Shown: positions 18,672 through 27,606 of the stretch, one piece after another
Position numbering within the stretch: the first letter of the stretch is position 1
Layout: each line of letters begins with the position of its first letter
The notes under the pieces: model-generated
What the model saw: the letters and a program-made list of their open reading frames with translations, nothing else
What the model was told of the DNA's origin: nothing
Databases searched by the model: none
Source of the DNA: Planctomycetota bacterium
GTDB taxonomy: Bacteria > Planctomycetota > UBA1135 > UBA2386
Length of the DNA: 64,000 nucleotides
Direction of reading: 5' to 3'
Assembly (NCBI GenBank): GCA_028281765.1
Contig: JANQJF010000040.1
Span: forward strand, 1 to 64,000
Program-made: the position numbers and the translations under genes

Positions 18672-19144
18672 CGGGACTCCGTCAGGGGCAGTTCGCGGAT
18701 CGAGCCGTCGGCCGGCGCACCCGCGTTGTGAATCGTGATGATCTGGATCGATCGTACGCCGTTCGCATCGGTGACGAACTGCGGTCGGCTGGTCGTCGTC
18801 GAGTCGTCCGCGTGCCGGTACCACTCGTAGCCCGCCGAGTCGACGAGGATCTCGACGACGGGGGGCAGCGGTCCGTGCTCTTCCGCGCGGATGATGCCTG
18901 GCGCGCTCGGCACACCGTTCAGCAGCGGAAGATAGGACCCGTCCGGGCAAAGGATGCCTCCGCCTTCGGGCGGCGCGACGGTCGGTTCGGGAAGCGGCCG
19001 CGCGCGGACCGCGTCGCCCGCGGGCTCCGCCTCACCGGGTGTCGGTGCGACGACCCTTTCGGGCGTCTCGCGATCGCTCGCAATCGACCATCCGCCGGCA
19101 GCGAGCATCGCGACCAGCGCGAGCGTGAGAGCAAGAGCGCGCAT
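18668..19144 (-). CDS. Small exported protein of unknown function
   Basis: A 158-aa protein with an N-terminal hydrophobic signal or anchor (RALALTLALVAMLAAGGW) followed by a Pro/Glu/Ala-rich linker and a compact domain with one cysteine (ILCPDGSYLPLLNG) and a WYRH aromatic cluster. No family recognised. It is first in a two-gene unit with the exported 374-aa protein, overlapping it by 4 nt (ATGA), so the two products may act together outside the cytoplasm. Confidence 0.65.
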   Translation of the reverse strand: MRALALTLALVAMLAAGGWSIASDRETPERVVAPTPGEAEPAGDAVRARPLPEPTVAPPEGGGILCPDGSYLPLLNGVPSAPGIIRAEEHGPLPPVVEILVDSAGYEWYRHADDSTTTSRPQFVTDANGVRSIQIITIHNAGAPADGSIRELPLTESR

Positions 19145-19204
19145 GCCCGCATTGTCGCGACGCGGCTCATTCAGGACAAGCGCGCCGTTTGACGCAGCAC
19201 CGCA

Positions 19205-20044
19205 TCAGCGGCGCGCCCGCAGCCCCACCATCAGCGGCAGCTCCCGGCTCACGGGACCGTAGCGCCGGCCGGGCAGCTCCGGCTGTCCCGGCCACGCACG
19301 CCAGCCGTTCGTGAACGGGTACTCCCGCAGCTTCTCGATCGTCAGCCTGGCGTCGACGCACGCCTGCACCATGTCGGCCACGGTCCACTGGAAGCTGACT
19401 GCGGGCTCCGGGTTGGTCCACCCGCCGTCCTGCTGCTCGTGACCGGACGGCGAAAGCGCGCCGTCACTGAGTCCGACGTAGTCGGTCACACCCTCGGTTT
19501 CGTGGATCGGACCGCGACGGAAGTAGTCGTCGATCATCTTCAGCTCGGCATCGAACAACCACACGATCGGGTGGAACTCGAGGAGGGCGAGAGCTCCACC
19601 CGGTCGAAGCACCGACGCAACCCCGCGGGCCCAAGCGCCGAGATCCTCGAGCCAACCGATCGTGCCGTAGGTACTCATGACCCGGTCGAAGTCCCGACCG
19701 TCGGCAGCGGCCTGCTCCATCCAAGCGAGGACGTCCGAGCGCTCGAATCGCGCATCGATCCCGGAGTCCTTCGACAGAGTCGTCGCAAATTCGACCGCGG
19801 CGTCCGAAATGTCGACTCCGGTCACGCGCGCGCCGAGCCTGGCAAGGCTCAACGAGTCCTGACCACAATTGCACTGCAGGTGCAGCACGTCGCGGCCGTC
19901 GACGTCTCCGAGCAGCTCGAGTTCCTCGGGGAACAGCGTCGATCCGCCGTCTCGCAGGAACGCGGCCTGGTCGACCTTGTGGCTGTTGTGCCGCGGCGTG
20001 ACCGCATTCCAGGACTGGCGGTTCTGCTCGTGGTGCTGATTCAT
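19205..20044 (-). CDS. SAM-dependent methyltransferase (class I)
   Basis: A 279-aa Rossmann-fold methyltransferase; substrate unknown. Motif I is unusual but recognisable as VLHLQCNCGQDSLSLARLG (normally ExGxGxG), followed by VTGVDISDAA with the acidic ribose-binding residue, FDRVMSTYGTIGWL as motif post-II, and LRPGGALALLEFHP as motif III. The ATG overlaps the kinase stop by one base (TGATG), so it is the last cistron of the sigma-kinase-methyltransferase operon. The usual GxGxG glycines are replaced by CNCGQ, a variant seen in some small-molecule methyltransferases. Confidence 0.88.
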   Translation of the reverse strand: MNQHHEQNRQSWNAVTPRHNSHKVDQAAFLRDGGSTLFPEELELLGDVDGRDVLHLQCNCGQDSLSLARLGARVTGVDISDAAVEFATTLSKDSGIDARFERSDVLAWMEQAAADGRDFDRVMSTYGTIGWLEDLGAWARGVASVLRPGGALALLEFHPIVWLFDAELKMIDDYFRRGPIHETEGVTDYVGLSDGALSPSGHEQQDGGWTNPEPAVSFQWTVADMVQACVDARLTIEKLREYPFTNGWRAWPGQPELPGRRYGPVSRELPLMVGLRARR

Positions 20045-22254
20045 CAGCGCAGAGTATCTCGTAGCTCTTCGAGCCTCGAACGCTGGCTCCAGCTCTTCGG
20101 CAACAACTCGAGCGCACGCGAACAGTCCGCGAAGGCCGCCGCGCGGTTCGTCGCCGCGGGTCCTCGCTGCCCCCCACGCTCCTGCTGCTCGGCGTGCGCC
20201 GCGGAGGCCAGCGCGCGATTCACGTAGGCGAACGCGAGGTTCGGCTCCGCGGCGAGCGCACGATCGAAGTCCTGCGTCGCGAGGACTCGCTGTCCGAACG
20301 CCGCGAGAGCGTCTCCGGCCTCCAGCACCATCGCCGCACGACGCAGGCGCAGGACTCCGCGGTTGTGCCACGCGGGCACGAAGCCGTCGTCGCCGGCGAT
20401 TTCGAGCGCGTGGTCCCAGTCCGCCAGCGCGCTCTGCAGCTCGATCGCGACCTGCGCCGACAGCCCCTGCAGCTCCATCCGCTCCGCCCGGAACATCCGC
20501 TGCTGCGCCCTCAGCGAATAGGTCAGCACGTCGTGAGGCAACGAGCCCGCCGAAGTCGGCACGTCGACCAGGATCCCCCGCCTCGTGAGCTCGACTTGGA
20601 CCACAGGCGGCACGCCGAACACCGGGTCCGTCGTCGCGCCGGGAAAGAAGCCGCGCCCGATGTCCATGAGTCGCGCCGACAGCTGTCGCTGCAGCTCGAC
20701 GTCGTCCGGATGGAGCTGCGGCAACATGACGAGCGCGGCCGTGTGCCCGGGATCGAGCTCCAAGACGCGCTGTAGGTGCAGGACGGCGGCGTCGAGATCT
20801 TCCTCGAGCGTCGCCACGCAGGCACGGCCATACTCGGCATCGACCGATCGCAGGGAGGGCGCGTGCTGCAGGCTCGCGGACAGATCCTTGCGTGCCTGCT
20901 CCCGATAGTGAGGGACCGCGAACGCGGCAGTGCCTCCTTCCACACCCGCCGCGTCCGCCCATTCCAACAGCAGCAGGCCCCGCTCGAAGCGCGCCTCGGT
21001 GAGGGAGTCATCCAGGTCGAGCGCCCGATCCAGAGCCGCGAGGGAATCGGGATAGCTCGCAAGACGACGGAGCAGCTTGCCGCGCAGGTAGTGTGCCTGC
21101 GCCACTTCGCCGAACTCTCGGAGGAACCGATCGCAGTCCGTCACGCCGAGCTCCAGGAGGCGGCCCTGCTCGTCGAAGTCACTCAGACGGCGATGATCCT
21201 CGGCGTCCGCCAGAAGCTCCGCGACCGTGTTCGACAGACGCAATCCCGCCCGGGTCGCGTCGTGTCGCGCCATCTCGCCGTAGAGCACGACGGCCGCGAC
21301 CAAGATCATGGAGACGGCCACGGCAGCAGCGACCCGCAGGACGTTACGATGCCGCGCGGCAAACCTCGAGAGTCGATACCACCGCGACGGCGGGCGCGCC
21401 TCGATCGGCTGCCCGTCGAGAAACCGCTGCAGATCCTCGCCGAACGCCCGCGCTGTCGCATAGCGCCGCTCCGGCTCCTTCGCCATCGCCGTTCGCGCGA
21501 TCGTGTCGAGGTCGGAGTCGACGCCGGCAATCGCGCGGGGCTCCTCGTCGACAACGCGACGCATGACTTCGATCACGTCTTCGCCTTCGAACGGGGGACG
21601 GCCAGACAGCGTCGCCCAGAGCGTCGCGCCGAGCCCGTAGACGTCGCTCCGTTCGTCGACATCGCGAACCCGCCCCTGCGCCTGCTCGGGAGCCATGAAC
21701 CCCGGAGTGCCGAGCACGTGCCCAGACATCGACAACGTCGAGTCGACCTGCGTCTCCTTCGCCAGGCCGAAGTCCATGACGTAGACGTGATCCCCGTCGA
21801 CGAGGAGGTTCGACGGCTTGAGGTCCCGGTGCACGATGCCGTGGTCGTGCGCATGCTGCACCGCGAACGCCGCGTCCCGCAGCAGGCGGACGATCTCCTG
21901 GGTCTCGAGCGGCGTCTCGTGAAGGGGCGTGCCGGCCACGAGCTGCATAGCGATGAAGTCCGGAGTCGCGTCGAACACCTGCGCAATGTGCGGATGTTGG
22001 AGTCGACCCGCCGCGGTCGCCTCGCGCACGAAGCGCTGTCGCAGCGTCGCGCTGAAGCCCGCGTGCTCGGACAGGAGCTTGACCGCGACGCGTCGACCGA
22101 GCTGTTGGTCCTGAGCCTCGTAGACGATGCCCATACCCCCGCGGCCGATCTCCCGAATCAGCTCGTACTTCCCGAGATCGAGATCCGGCAGGTCCTCCCG
22201 ACCGACATCCAGCAGTCGTCGCATCGCGGCGTCGTCGAGCGGACGATCGGTCAT
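20044..22254 (-). CDS. Membrane Ser/Thr protein kinase with TPR sensor half
   Basis: A 736-aa PknB-like kinase. The ATG at 22254 overlaps the sigma-factor stop by ATGA. The kinase domain (about residues 30-290) has EIGRGGMGIVYEA, VAVKLL (Lys), HRDLKPSNLLV (catalytic Asp), MDFGLAKE (DFG) and GTPGFMAPEQAQG, so it should be active. A basic juxtamembrane stretch precedes one transmembrane helix near residues 305-327. The remaining roughly 400 residues are helical with tetratricopeptide-like units (YLRGKLLRRLASYPDSLAALDRA is one) and would be extracytoplasmic. Coupling to an ECF sigma factor is a recognised planctomycete arrangement, in which the kinase is thought to control the sigma factor. Confidence 0.93.
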   Translation of the reverse strand: MTDRPLDDAAMRRLLDVGREDLPDLDLGKYELIREIGRGGMGIVYEAQDQQLGRRVAVKLLSEHAGFSATLRQRFVREATAAGRLQHPHIAQVFDATPDFIAMQLVAGTPLHETPLETQEIVRLLRDAAFAVQHAHDHGIVHRDLKPSNLLVDGDHVYVMDFGLAKETQVDSTLSMSGHVLGTPGFMAPEQAQGRVRDVDERSDVYGLGATLWATLSGRPPFEGEDVIEVMRRVVDEEPRAIAGVDSDLDTIARTAMAKEPERRYATARAFGEDLQRFLDGQPIEARPPSRWYRLSRFAARHRNVLRVAAAVAVSMILVAAVVLYGEMARHDATRAGLRLSNTVAELLADAEDHRRLSDFDEQGRLLELGVTDCDRFLREFGEVAQAHYLRGKLLRRLASYPDSLAALDRALDLDDSLTEARFERGLLLLEWADAAGVEGGTAAFAVPHYREQARKDLSASLQHAPSLRSVDAEYGRACVATLEEDLDAAVLHLQRVLELDPGHTAALVMLPQLHPDDVELQRQLSARLMDIGRGFFPGATTDPVFGVPPVVQVELTRRGILVDVPTSAGSLPHDVLTYSLRAQQRMFRAERMELQGLSAQVAIELQSALADWDHALEIAGDDGFVPAWHNRGVLRLRRAAMVLEAGDALAAFGQRVLATQDFDRALAAEPNLAFAYVNRALASAAHAEQQERGGQRGPAATNRAAAFADCSRALELLPKSWSQRSRLEELRDTLR

Positions 22255-22994
22255 GCCTCGCTCCCGAAGAGCCACGCGAGCTCCTCTTCGAGTTCCGCCG
22301 GCGTCGTGACGGTATCCGCGACGATCTGGCGCAGGCGAGCGCGATACCGCTGCTTCGCCTTGCGCAAGTAGTTCGACACATCGTGGCGCGAGATCGAGTA
22401 TCGATCCGCGAGCTCGGCGTAGTCCAGGTCGGTCTCGGCCGCGACGAAGTAGTCCTGGAACACCGAAAAGTACACGGGACGCCCCTCGCGACGGAACTCC
22501 TCTTCGACCTCGTCGAGCGCTCGTCGCACCAGCTCACGCCGCCAGCGATCATCGAGCACCTCGTCCGGAGTCTTCCCGACGTCGTCGCGAATCTCCAGCG
22601 AGCCGCCCATGGCGCCTTCGATCGAGATCGGGAGCTCTCCCGCACCGCGCTTCTGTGCCAGGTCCGCGCGCGCCCGATCCGTCAGCCAATTCCCGAGAGT
22701 CGTCTTCAAGAACGCCCGAAACCGACCGCGGCTGCGATCGGCCTTGTCGAACACCGAACGCTCGAGCATCCACAAGAAGAACTCCTGAGTGCGATCGAGC
22801 GCTGCGACCTGGTCGAGTTTCCACCGCGCGCGAAGATACCCGTAGACCGGCGCCCAGTAGCTCGTCGCCAGCGCCTCGACGTCACCTCGCCTCGCCTCCT
22901 CGTCCGCGCCCGGCGCGCGCATGATTCGCGACCAACACGTGCTCGGAAACTGCGGTGCGCCCGGTCCGTTCGGCGGTCTCGACGAGGAGTCCAT
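22251..22994 (-). CDS. ECF sigma factor coupled to the Ser/Thr kinase
   Basis: A 247-aa sigma-70 family protein. The ATG at 22994 gives MDSSSRPPN; upstream in-frame sequence is unrelated to sigma factors and a -10-like TATCGT lies 11 nt before this start. Region 2 spans about residues 30-110 (TSYWAPVYGYLRARW, ALDRTQEFFLWML, FRAFLKTTLGNWLTD). A long linker follows, then region 4 near residues 175-225 (LDYAELADRYSISRHDVSNYL). This is the longer sigma type that sits next to kinases in planctomycetes. It overlaps the kinase gene by 4 nt. Confidence 0.88.
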   Translation of the reverse strand: MDSSSRPPNGPGAPQFPSTCWSRIMRAPGADEEARRGDVEALATSYWAPVYGYLRARWKLDQVAALDRTQEFFLWMLERSVFDKADRSRGRFRAFLKTTLGNWLTDRARADLAQKRGAGELPISIEGAMGGSLEIRDDVGKTPDEVLDDRWRRELVRRALDEVEEEFRREGRPVYFSVFQDYFVAAETDLDYAELADRYSISRHDVSNYLRKAKQRYRARLRQIVADTVTTPAELEEELAWLFGSEA

Positions 22995-23005
22995 GGATCC
23001 GTGCG

Positions 23006-23011
23006 ACGATA
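23006..23011 (-). promoter_or_regulatory. Candidate -10 element, sigma-kinase-methyltransferase operon
   Basis: TATCGT on the minus strand, 11 nt before the sigma ATG at 22994; the leader would be about 4 nt. Confidence 0.4.
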
Positions 23012-23136
23012 CGGAATCCCGGCGGGCGTTCGTACGATCGGCCACCCGCCGGAGAGCAACAATCTCGCGAGAACCCGTACGAACCCCGGGATCGGTTCCG
23101 TATCTGCGGGTACACCCGACCCACCGAGGATTCGTC

Positions 23137-24314
23137 ATGAACGCGCCGATCGCCTGCCTCTCTATCTTCGCCGTCACTTGCCTCCCAGCTCCGGCCCAGG
23201 ATTCCGTGGTCATCGCCGGATCGGCCGAGGGCTTCTGGATCACCTCGATGGACGCCGCCCCGATCGCGAAGGGCTCGTTCCGCATGCAGTTCGAAGGGAA
23301 CCGAGCGCACGTGTTCGTCGAGCTTCCGGGCGTCGGAGCGTTCCAGCACGGACGCGACGACGACCGCACCTGGGAGATCGACGCGGTCGCGGGTCCGTCG
23401 ATCCGCACCGGGTTCGCCGCCGAATCGGCGCATCGGCTGTTCGCGTTGCTGCGGGGTGACGTCGACGCCGCGGCCGCGAGCTACCCCAAAGGCGCACTGC
23501 GGGACGGCCCGCACGCGAGCTTTCCGCTCGAAGGCCAGGACGCGTCGGACATCTGGCTCTACGCGAAAAGGGCGAGCATCTCCTGAAGGCGACGCTGCAG
23601 ACTCGAAGCGCGATGGGCGAGAGCACGCGCTGGGTCGTGCGATTCTTCGACTGGAAGAAGCACGGCGACATCGCGTACCCGAATCGAATCCGCTGGCAGT
23701 ACCGCCATCTCCGCGTCGACCTGGAGGTGGAGTCGTTCGACGTCTCCGGCGAACACTGTGACCCGAAGAAGTTCAGCCTGCCCGAGGAGCTCCTCGCGGC
23801 GGCCCGCGAGCTCGAGAAGGCCCGCACGAACAGCGACTCCAAGACCGCAGTGTGCAAGGTCGTGGATCTCGACGAACAGCCGGTCGCGCGCATGCGTCGG
23901 ACGATCCAAGCCGCGAACATCAGTATGGAGCTCGGCCGCATGCTGCCGGCGATCATGATGCACGTGCAGCGCCAAGGAGTCGCGATCGCGGGTGCCCCGT
24001 ACTCCCGCTACCACTCGTTCGACGGCCGCACGTTCGACCTCGAATGCGGGGTTCCCGTCGTCGAGAAGATCGAGGGCAACGGCAAGGTCGAGGCCGGCGT
24101 GCTGCCCGGCGGCAAGGCCATTTCCACGTGGCACATCGGCCCCTACCACAAGCTCGGCGATAGCCACGGCCGCCTCGGGCAGTGGGTGAAAGACTCCGAG
24201 TGGGACGCGAACGGCGCGATGTGGGAGATCTACTGGACGGACCCGGGGCTCGAGAAGGACCCGACGAAGTGGCGGACGCAGATCGTGCAGCCGGTCCGCG
24301 CGAAGAAGAAGTAG
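23137..24314 (+). pseudogene. Exported GyrI-like (effector-binding) protein, broken by a one-base frameshift
   Basis: Two adjacent frames make one coherent protein. The first (23137-23586) starts with a signal peptide ending PAPAQ after a GAGGA ribosome site and runs into a stop. The second, open from before 23566 to 24314, continues the sense with GEHLLKATLQTRS and a beta-rich region, then a full GyrI-like domain: APYSRYHSFDG, DLECGVPVVEK, LPGGKAISTWHIGPYHKLG, WEIYWTDPG, WRTQIVQPV. The frames meet at AAAA (23566-23569); one more A would restore LYAKKGEHLL. GyrI-like domains bind small molecules. The break could be real or a sequencing/assembly error; the intact reading downstream argues for a recent or artefactual event. 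Confidence 0.8.
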
Positions 24315-24327
24315 GCGAGTCGCGAGT

Positions 24328-27234
24328 TCAGCGCGGCTCGGCGTTGGCCGCGATCTTCTGAGCCGCGTCCGCGATCGAGTCCTGCGCGGCCTTCCGATCG
24401 AACGCCGGCGTGAAGCGCGCAACCGCGCCCGCCGCGTCGATCCGAAGCGTGATCGGTTCGAGGATCATCGCCGGCGGGCGAATGCCCTGCCCGATGCCGA
24501 ACCGAACGATCACCCGGTGCGCGCCCCCGCTCGTCACCTTGACGCGCGCCGTGTCCGACTCGTCGAGCATCGCCGCCGTGTACTTGCCCTTCGCGTACCA
24601 ACCACTGATGCGCTTGCTCCCGCCGTCCCACGCGAGAAGCTCGTCCGGCATCCCGTCGAGCTCCATGCGTTCGAGCACGACCTGCACTTCGACCTGGCCC
24701 GCGAGCGCACGGAGCCCGGGGAAGTGCACGTCCACGGGCGGAATCGTCGGAATCTGCAGCTCGTTGCGACCCGCGGCAATCACCGTCCGGCGCGTCGCGT
24801 GCCCCTCGGCCATCGCGATCACGTCGGTCTGCGCGTCGGTGCTGAGGAACTCGACGCGCCCCTTCCTCCAGGGATGTCCGACGTATCCGGTCTGTCCGTC
24901 GGGTCTTCGCACGCGCGCGAGGAGCGGACGGTTCGGCTGGAACTGTTGCCCACGCTCGTCGCGAGCCAGCACCTCGAAGCGATGGAGGTACAGCCCGAGA
25001 TCCAATTCCTGCAAGCGCGGGTGCATGCCGAGCTGCCCCGGCTCGAGGACGAGGTTGTCGATCCGCAGGAACGGATCCGGCATCTGCTGCACTCGCAGCG
25101 TCAGGTCGTACGCGCCGGGGCGGACCCAGTCGAAGTAGATGTACGTGTTGCCCTGGTAGTCGTGGATCTGATCTTCCCGCTTGCGCTTGGGATCGGCCCG
25201 CGACACCAGCTCCGCACGGATGCCCTTGCGCTGCATCCACTCGGGCGCGAGCACCGTGCCGACGACGCGCGCTTTGCGCTCGAGCCGGATCTCGACGCTC
25301 TGCCCCTTACGAATGTCCGTCGTCACGGCCTGAAAATGTTCGTCGGTGCGCACCCGCAGGCGATACCGCCCGGGCTCGATCTCACCGAACAGCTCGAACA
25401 AACCGATCTCGTCGGTGTGCGTCTCCAGGAACGCCTCGTCTACGAACCGAAGCTTCGGCTGGTCATCGCCGACGTCTCGCTCCCGCTGGAGCTGCACGTG
25501 CGCGTCTTCGATCGGCACGCCCTCGTCGTCGACGACGGCCCCGCGCGCGATCGTGCCGAGGGCGTCGACGCGGATCTCCCCGAGGTCGGTGATGAACGCC
25601 TTCGGTAGATCCGCGAGCGTGCGCGACATGCCGACGCTCGGCGACACGTCGTCGCAACGGATGAGCAGATGGAACGGCGCGCGGTGCTTGTCGCGCACCT
25701 GATACGGCAGGTGGAAGCGACCGTCGTCGCCGAGCTCGATCTCCTCGCCCTCGAGGCGCCCCGCGGCACAGTTGATGAGGAACGTCGGATGGGCATCCCT
25801 CAGTGGTTCGCCTTCCGCGTCGAGCAAGCGCCCGAACAGCATGCCATCCGCGGGCGCGACGACGAGGTCGTGAACGACACGTTCGCCGGCCGCCACCGGA
25901 CCCAGGAACTCCTCGGAACGCCAGGAGAAGTCCCGGTCGTCGAGACGGCAGTGGGCACGGCACTCGAGCCCCGTGCCGACGAACGGAAACACGATCTCGG
26001 TCGCGCCCTGCTCCTTGCGAACCCTGGAGATCGCCCAGCGCGGCGTCGGCGCGGAAAGGTGGCGCAGGTCCGCGCGCACCGGGTGGATGAATGGCCGACC
26101 GTCGCGATCGACGGTGCGCAGCGCAACGCTCCCGACCGGCGGCATCTTCAGCTCCAGGACCTCTTCCGGGACGGGACGCCCCGAGAACTCCACCGGCTTA
26201 CGTTCGAGGAGCGGCACGAGCAACACCGCCTCGAAGCGGCTGTCGTATTCGTCCGGCCACCACTTCTCCCGCCATTCGCGGTGAACCTGAAAATGCCGGA
26301 ACACCGCGACGCCCTCCGTATTCGTCTCGCGGCGCGCCCGAAGTTCCGACCGGCTGGAGAAGAACGGTCGCATGTCGGTCGGGTTGCGGCCTTCTCGAGA
26401 CATGCCCTGCCGGACACGGCGCATCTGTCGATGCGCGCGTTCGAGCTGTTCCTCGACGTTCTGCACACGACCCTTCGCACGCCCCTTCTGCGCGGGGTTC
26501 TTCTTCATCCAGTCGCGGATGCGCTGCATGTTCTTCTCGAGCCGCGCGAGGTTGTCGGTCGCGCTCTTCGGATCGAGCCGGAACGGGATCTTCTGAAGGA
26601 CGCCGACGGGAACCGCGGCGACGCCGTACCCCTCGTCATCGACGACACGCACCGTCAGAGTCTCGTCGGCACGCAGCGTGACGACCTCGACCTCGTCGTG
26701 CTCCTCGTCGAAATCGGTGAAACCGAACATGCCCGGCAATCGAGCCGCGATCAGCGCGTGGTCATCGACCGCGGGCACCTCGACGCGACCGTCTTGGTCC
26801 GCGAGGAACCGCACGCCCTTTTGCTCGACGACCTCGCTCCAGTGTCGCGCCTTCTCGTCTTCGAAGCCGAACACGTCCTCGTGCTCTTCCTCGTCGAACG
26901 CGCCTGTGTCGAGGAAGAACACTTCCGCGCGAACCGCGGGACGCCCTTCCTTCCCACGCCAGACTTGGACGACGACCGGCGACGCCGTCGGATCCCCGAC
27001 GACGTCCACGCGGGTCGCGCCGTCTGCGTCCGGGCCGTCACCGGCCAAGACAGTCGGGTCGATGGTCGCGGAACTCGACGTGGCGTCGGCGCCCGCCATG
27101 CCGGCATCGGCCCCCCGGTCCTCGGACGACGTACGCAGGCTCGGCGGCGCCTCCGAGCCCTCGTCCGAGAGCAACGCGAATCCTACCGCGAGGACCGCGA
27201 CAGCGAGGACTCCGATCAGCACGGCGCGGTGCAT
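24328..27234 (-). CDS. Membrane-anchored protein with carboxypeptidase-regulatory-like domains
   Basis: A 968-aa protein with an N-terminal signal-anchor (AVLIGVLAVAVLAVGFALL) and a large extracytoplasmic part. Repeated motifs of the kind GxLLDAEGEPLRDAHPTF, GAVVDDEGVPIEDAHVQL and EPGRYRLRVRTD are those of carboxypeptidase-regulatory-like / SpaA-like beta-sandwich modules. Residues 260-320 form a Lys/Arg-rich helical insert. No enzyme domain is present. Such proteins are probably surface scaffolds, but function is unknown. The start at 27234 is preferred because it begins the anchor, avoids overlap with the divergent small gene, and has TAGGAT just upstream. Confidence 0.8.
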   Translation of the reverse strand: MHRAVLIGVLAVAVLAVGFALLSDEGSEAPPSLRTSSEDRGADAGMAGADATSSSATIDPTVLAGDGPDADGATRVDVVGDPTASPVVVQVWRGKEGRPAVRAEVFFLDTGAFDEEEHEDVFGFEDEKARHWSEVVEQKGVRFLADQDGRVEVPAVDDHALIAARLPGMFGFTDFDEEHDEVEVVTLRADETLTVRVVDDEGYGVAAVPVGVLQKIPFRLDPKSATDNLARLEKNMQRIRDWMKKNPAQKGRAKGRVQNVEEQLERAHRQMRRVRQGMSREGRNPTDMRPFFSSRSELRARRETNTEGVAVFRHFQVHREWREKWWPDEYDSRFEAVLLVPLLERKPVEFSGRPVPEEVLELKMPPVGSVALRTVDRDGRPFIHPVRADLRHLSAPTPRWAISRVRKEQGATEIVFPFVGTGLECRAHCRLDDRDFSWRSEEFLGPVAAGERVVHDLVVAPADGMLFGRLLDAEGEPLRDAHPTFLINCAAGRLEGEEIELGDDGRFHLPYQVRDKHRAPFHLLIRCDDVSPSVGMSRTLADLPKAFITDLGEIRVDALGTIARGAVVDDEGVPIEDAHVQLQRERDVGDDQPKLRFVDEAFLETHTDEIGLFELFGEIEPGRYRLRVRTDEHFQAVTTDIRKGQSVEIRLERKARVVGTVLAPEWMQRKGIRAELVSRADPKRKREDQIHDYQGNTYIYFDWVRPGAYDLTLRVQQMPDPFLRIDNLVLEPGQLGMHPRLQELDLGLYLHRFEVLARDERGQQFQPNRPLLARVRRPDGQTGYVGHPWRKGRVEFLSTDAQTDVIAMAEGHATRRTVIAAGRNELQIPTIPPVDVHFPGLRALAGQVEVQVVLERMELDGMPDELLAWDGGSKRISGWYAKGKYTAAMLDESDTARVKVTSGGAHRVIVRFGIGQGIRPPAMILEPITLRIDAAGAVARFTPAFDRKAAQDSIADAAQKIAANAEPR

Positions 27235-27296
27235 GGAAATCCTAGACGAAGAAGAGTGCTGCTCGCGGCATGGTCGCGATGGGATGATGGGCGGGA

Positions 27297-27533
27297 ATGA
27301 CAGAGCATGATAGCCACCCACCGGGCGGATCGAACCCGGGATCGGTCAGCCTCGGCTGCGGAACCCTGATCCTGATCGCGATCATCGTCGCCATGTTCTC
27401 GGGGAGCAGCCGGGTCTCGAGCCTCGAGAGCAAGGTATCCCGAATGCGGAACACCATCTCTTCGATGGACCGCGAACTGAGTCAACTGAACCGCAAGATC
27501 GACCGACTGATCGAACTCGTCGAGAAGAAGTGA
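27297..27533 (+). CDS. Small single-TM coiled-coil protein
   Basis: A 78-aa protein: polar Pro/Gly-rich N-terminus, one membrane helix near residues 19-36 (LGCGTLILIAIIVAMFSG) and a C-terminal heptad-type coiled coil (SLESKVSRMRNTISSMDREL and onwards to EKK). The topology resembles small membrane-tethered structural or partner proteins. It is oriented like the sigma-fusion gene 73 nt downstream and could be cotranscribed with it. No family recognised; codon use and clear architecture support a real gene. Confidence 0.65.
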   Translation: MTEHDSHPPGGSNPGSVSLGCGTLILIAIIVAMFSGSSRVSSLESKVSRMRNTISSMDRELSQLNRKIDRLIELVEKK

Positions 27534-27606
27534 TCCGCCCGGGTCGCGGGCCTCGCGCATTTCCCGCAACGGAACGCGCTACGCTGGAGTCCTCGTCAGG
27601 ACCCGG

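Noticed and set aside
18672-18950. Extended N-terminus of the 374-aa exported protein
   Set aside because: It would overlap the upstream exported gene by nearly 280 nt in another frame and hide the signal peptide; the ATGA overlap at 18671 is clearly the start.
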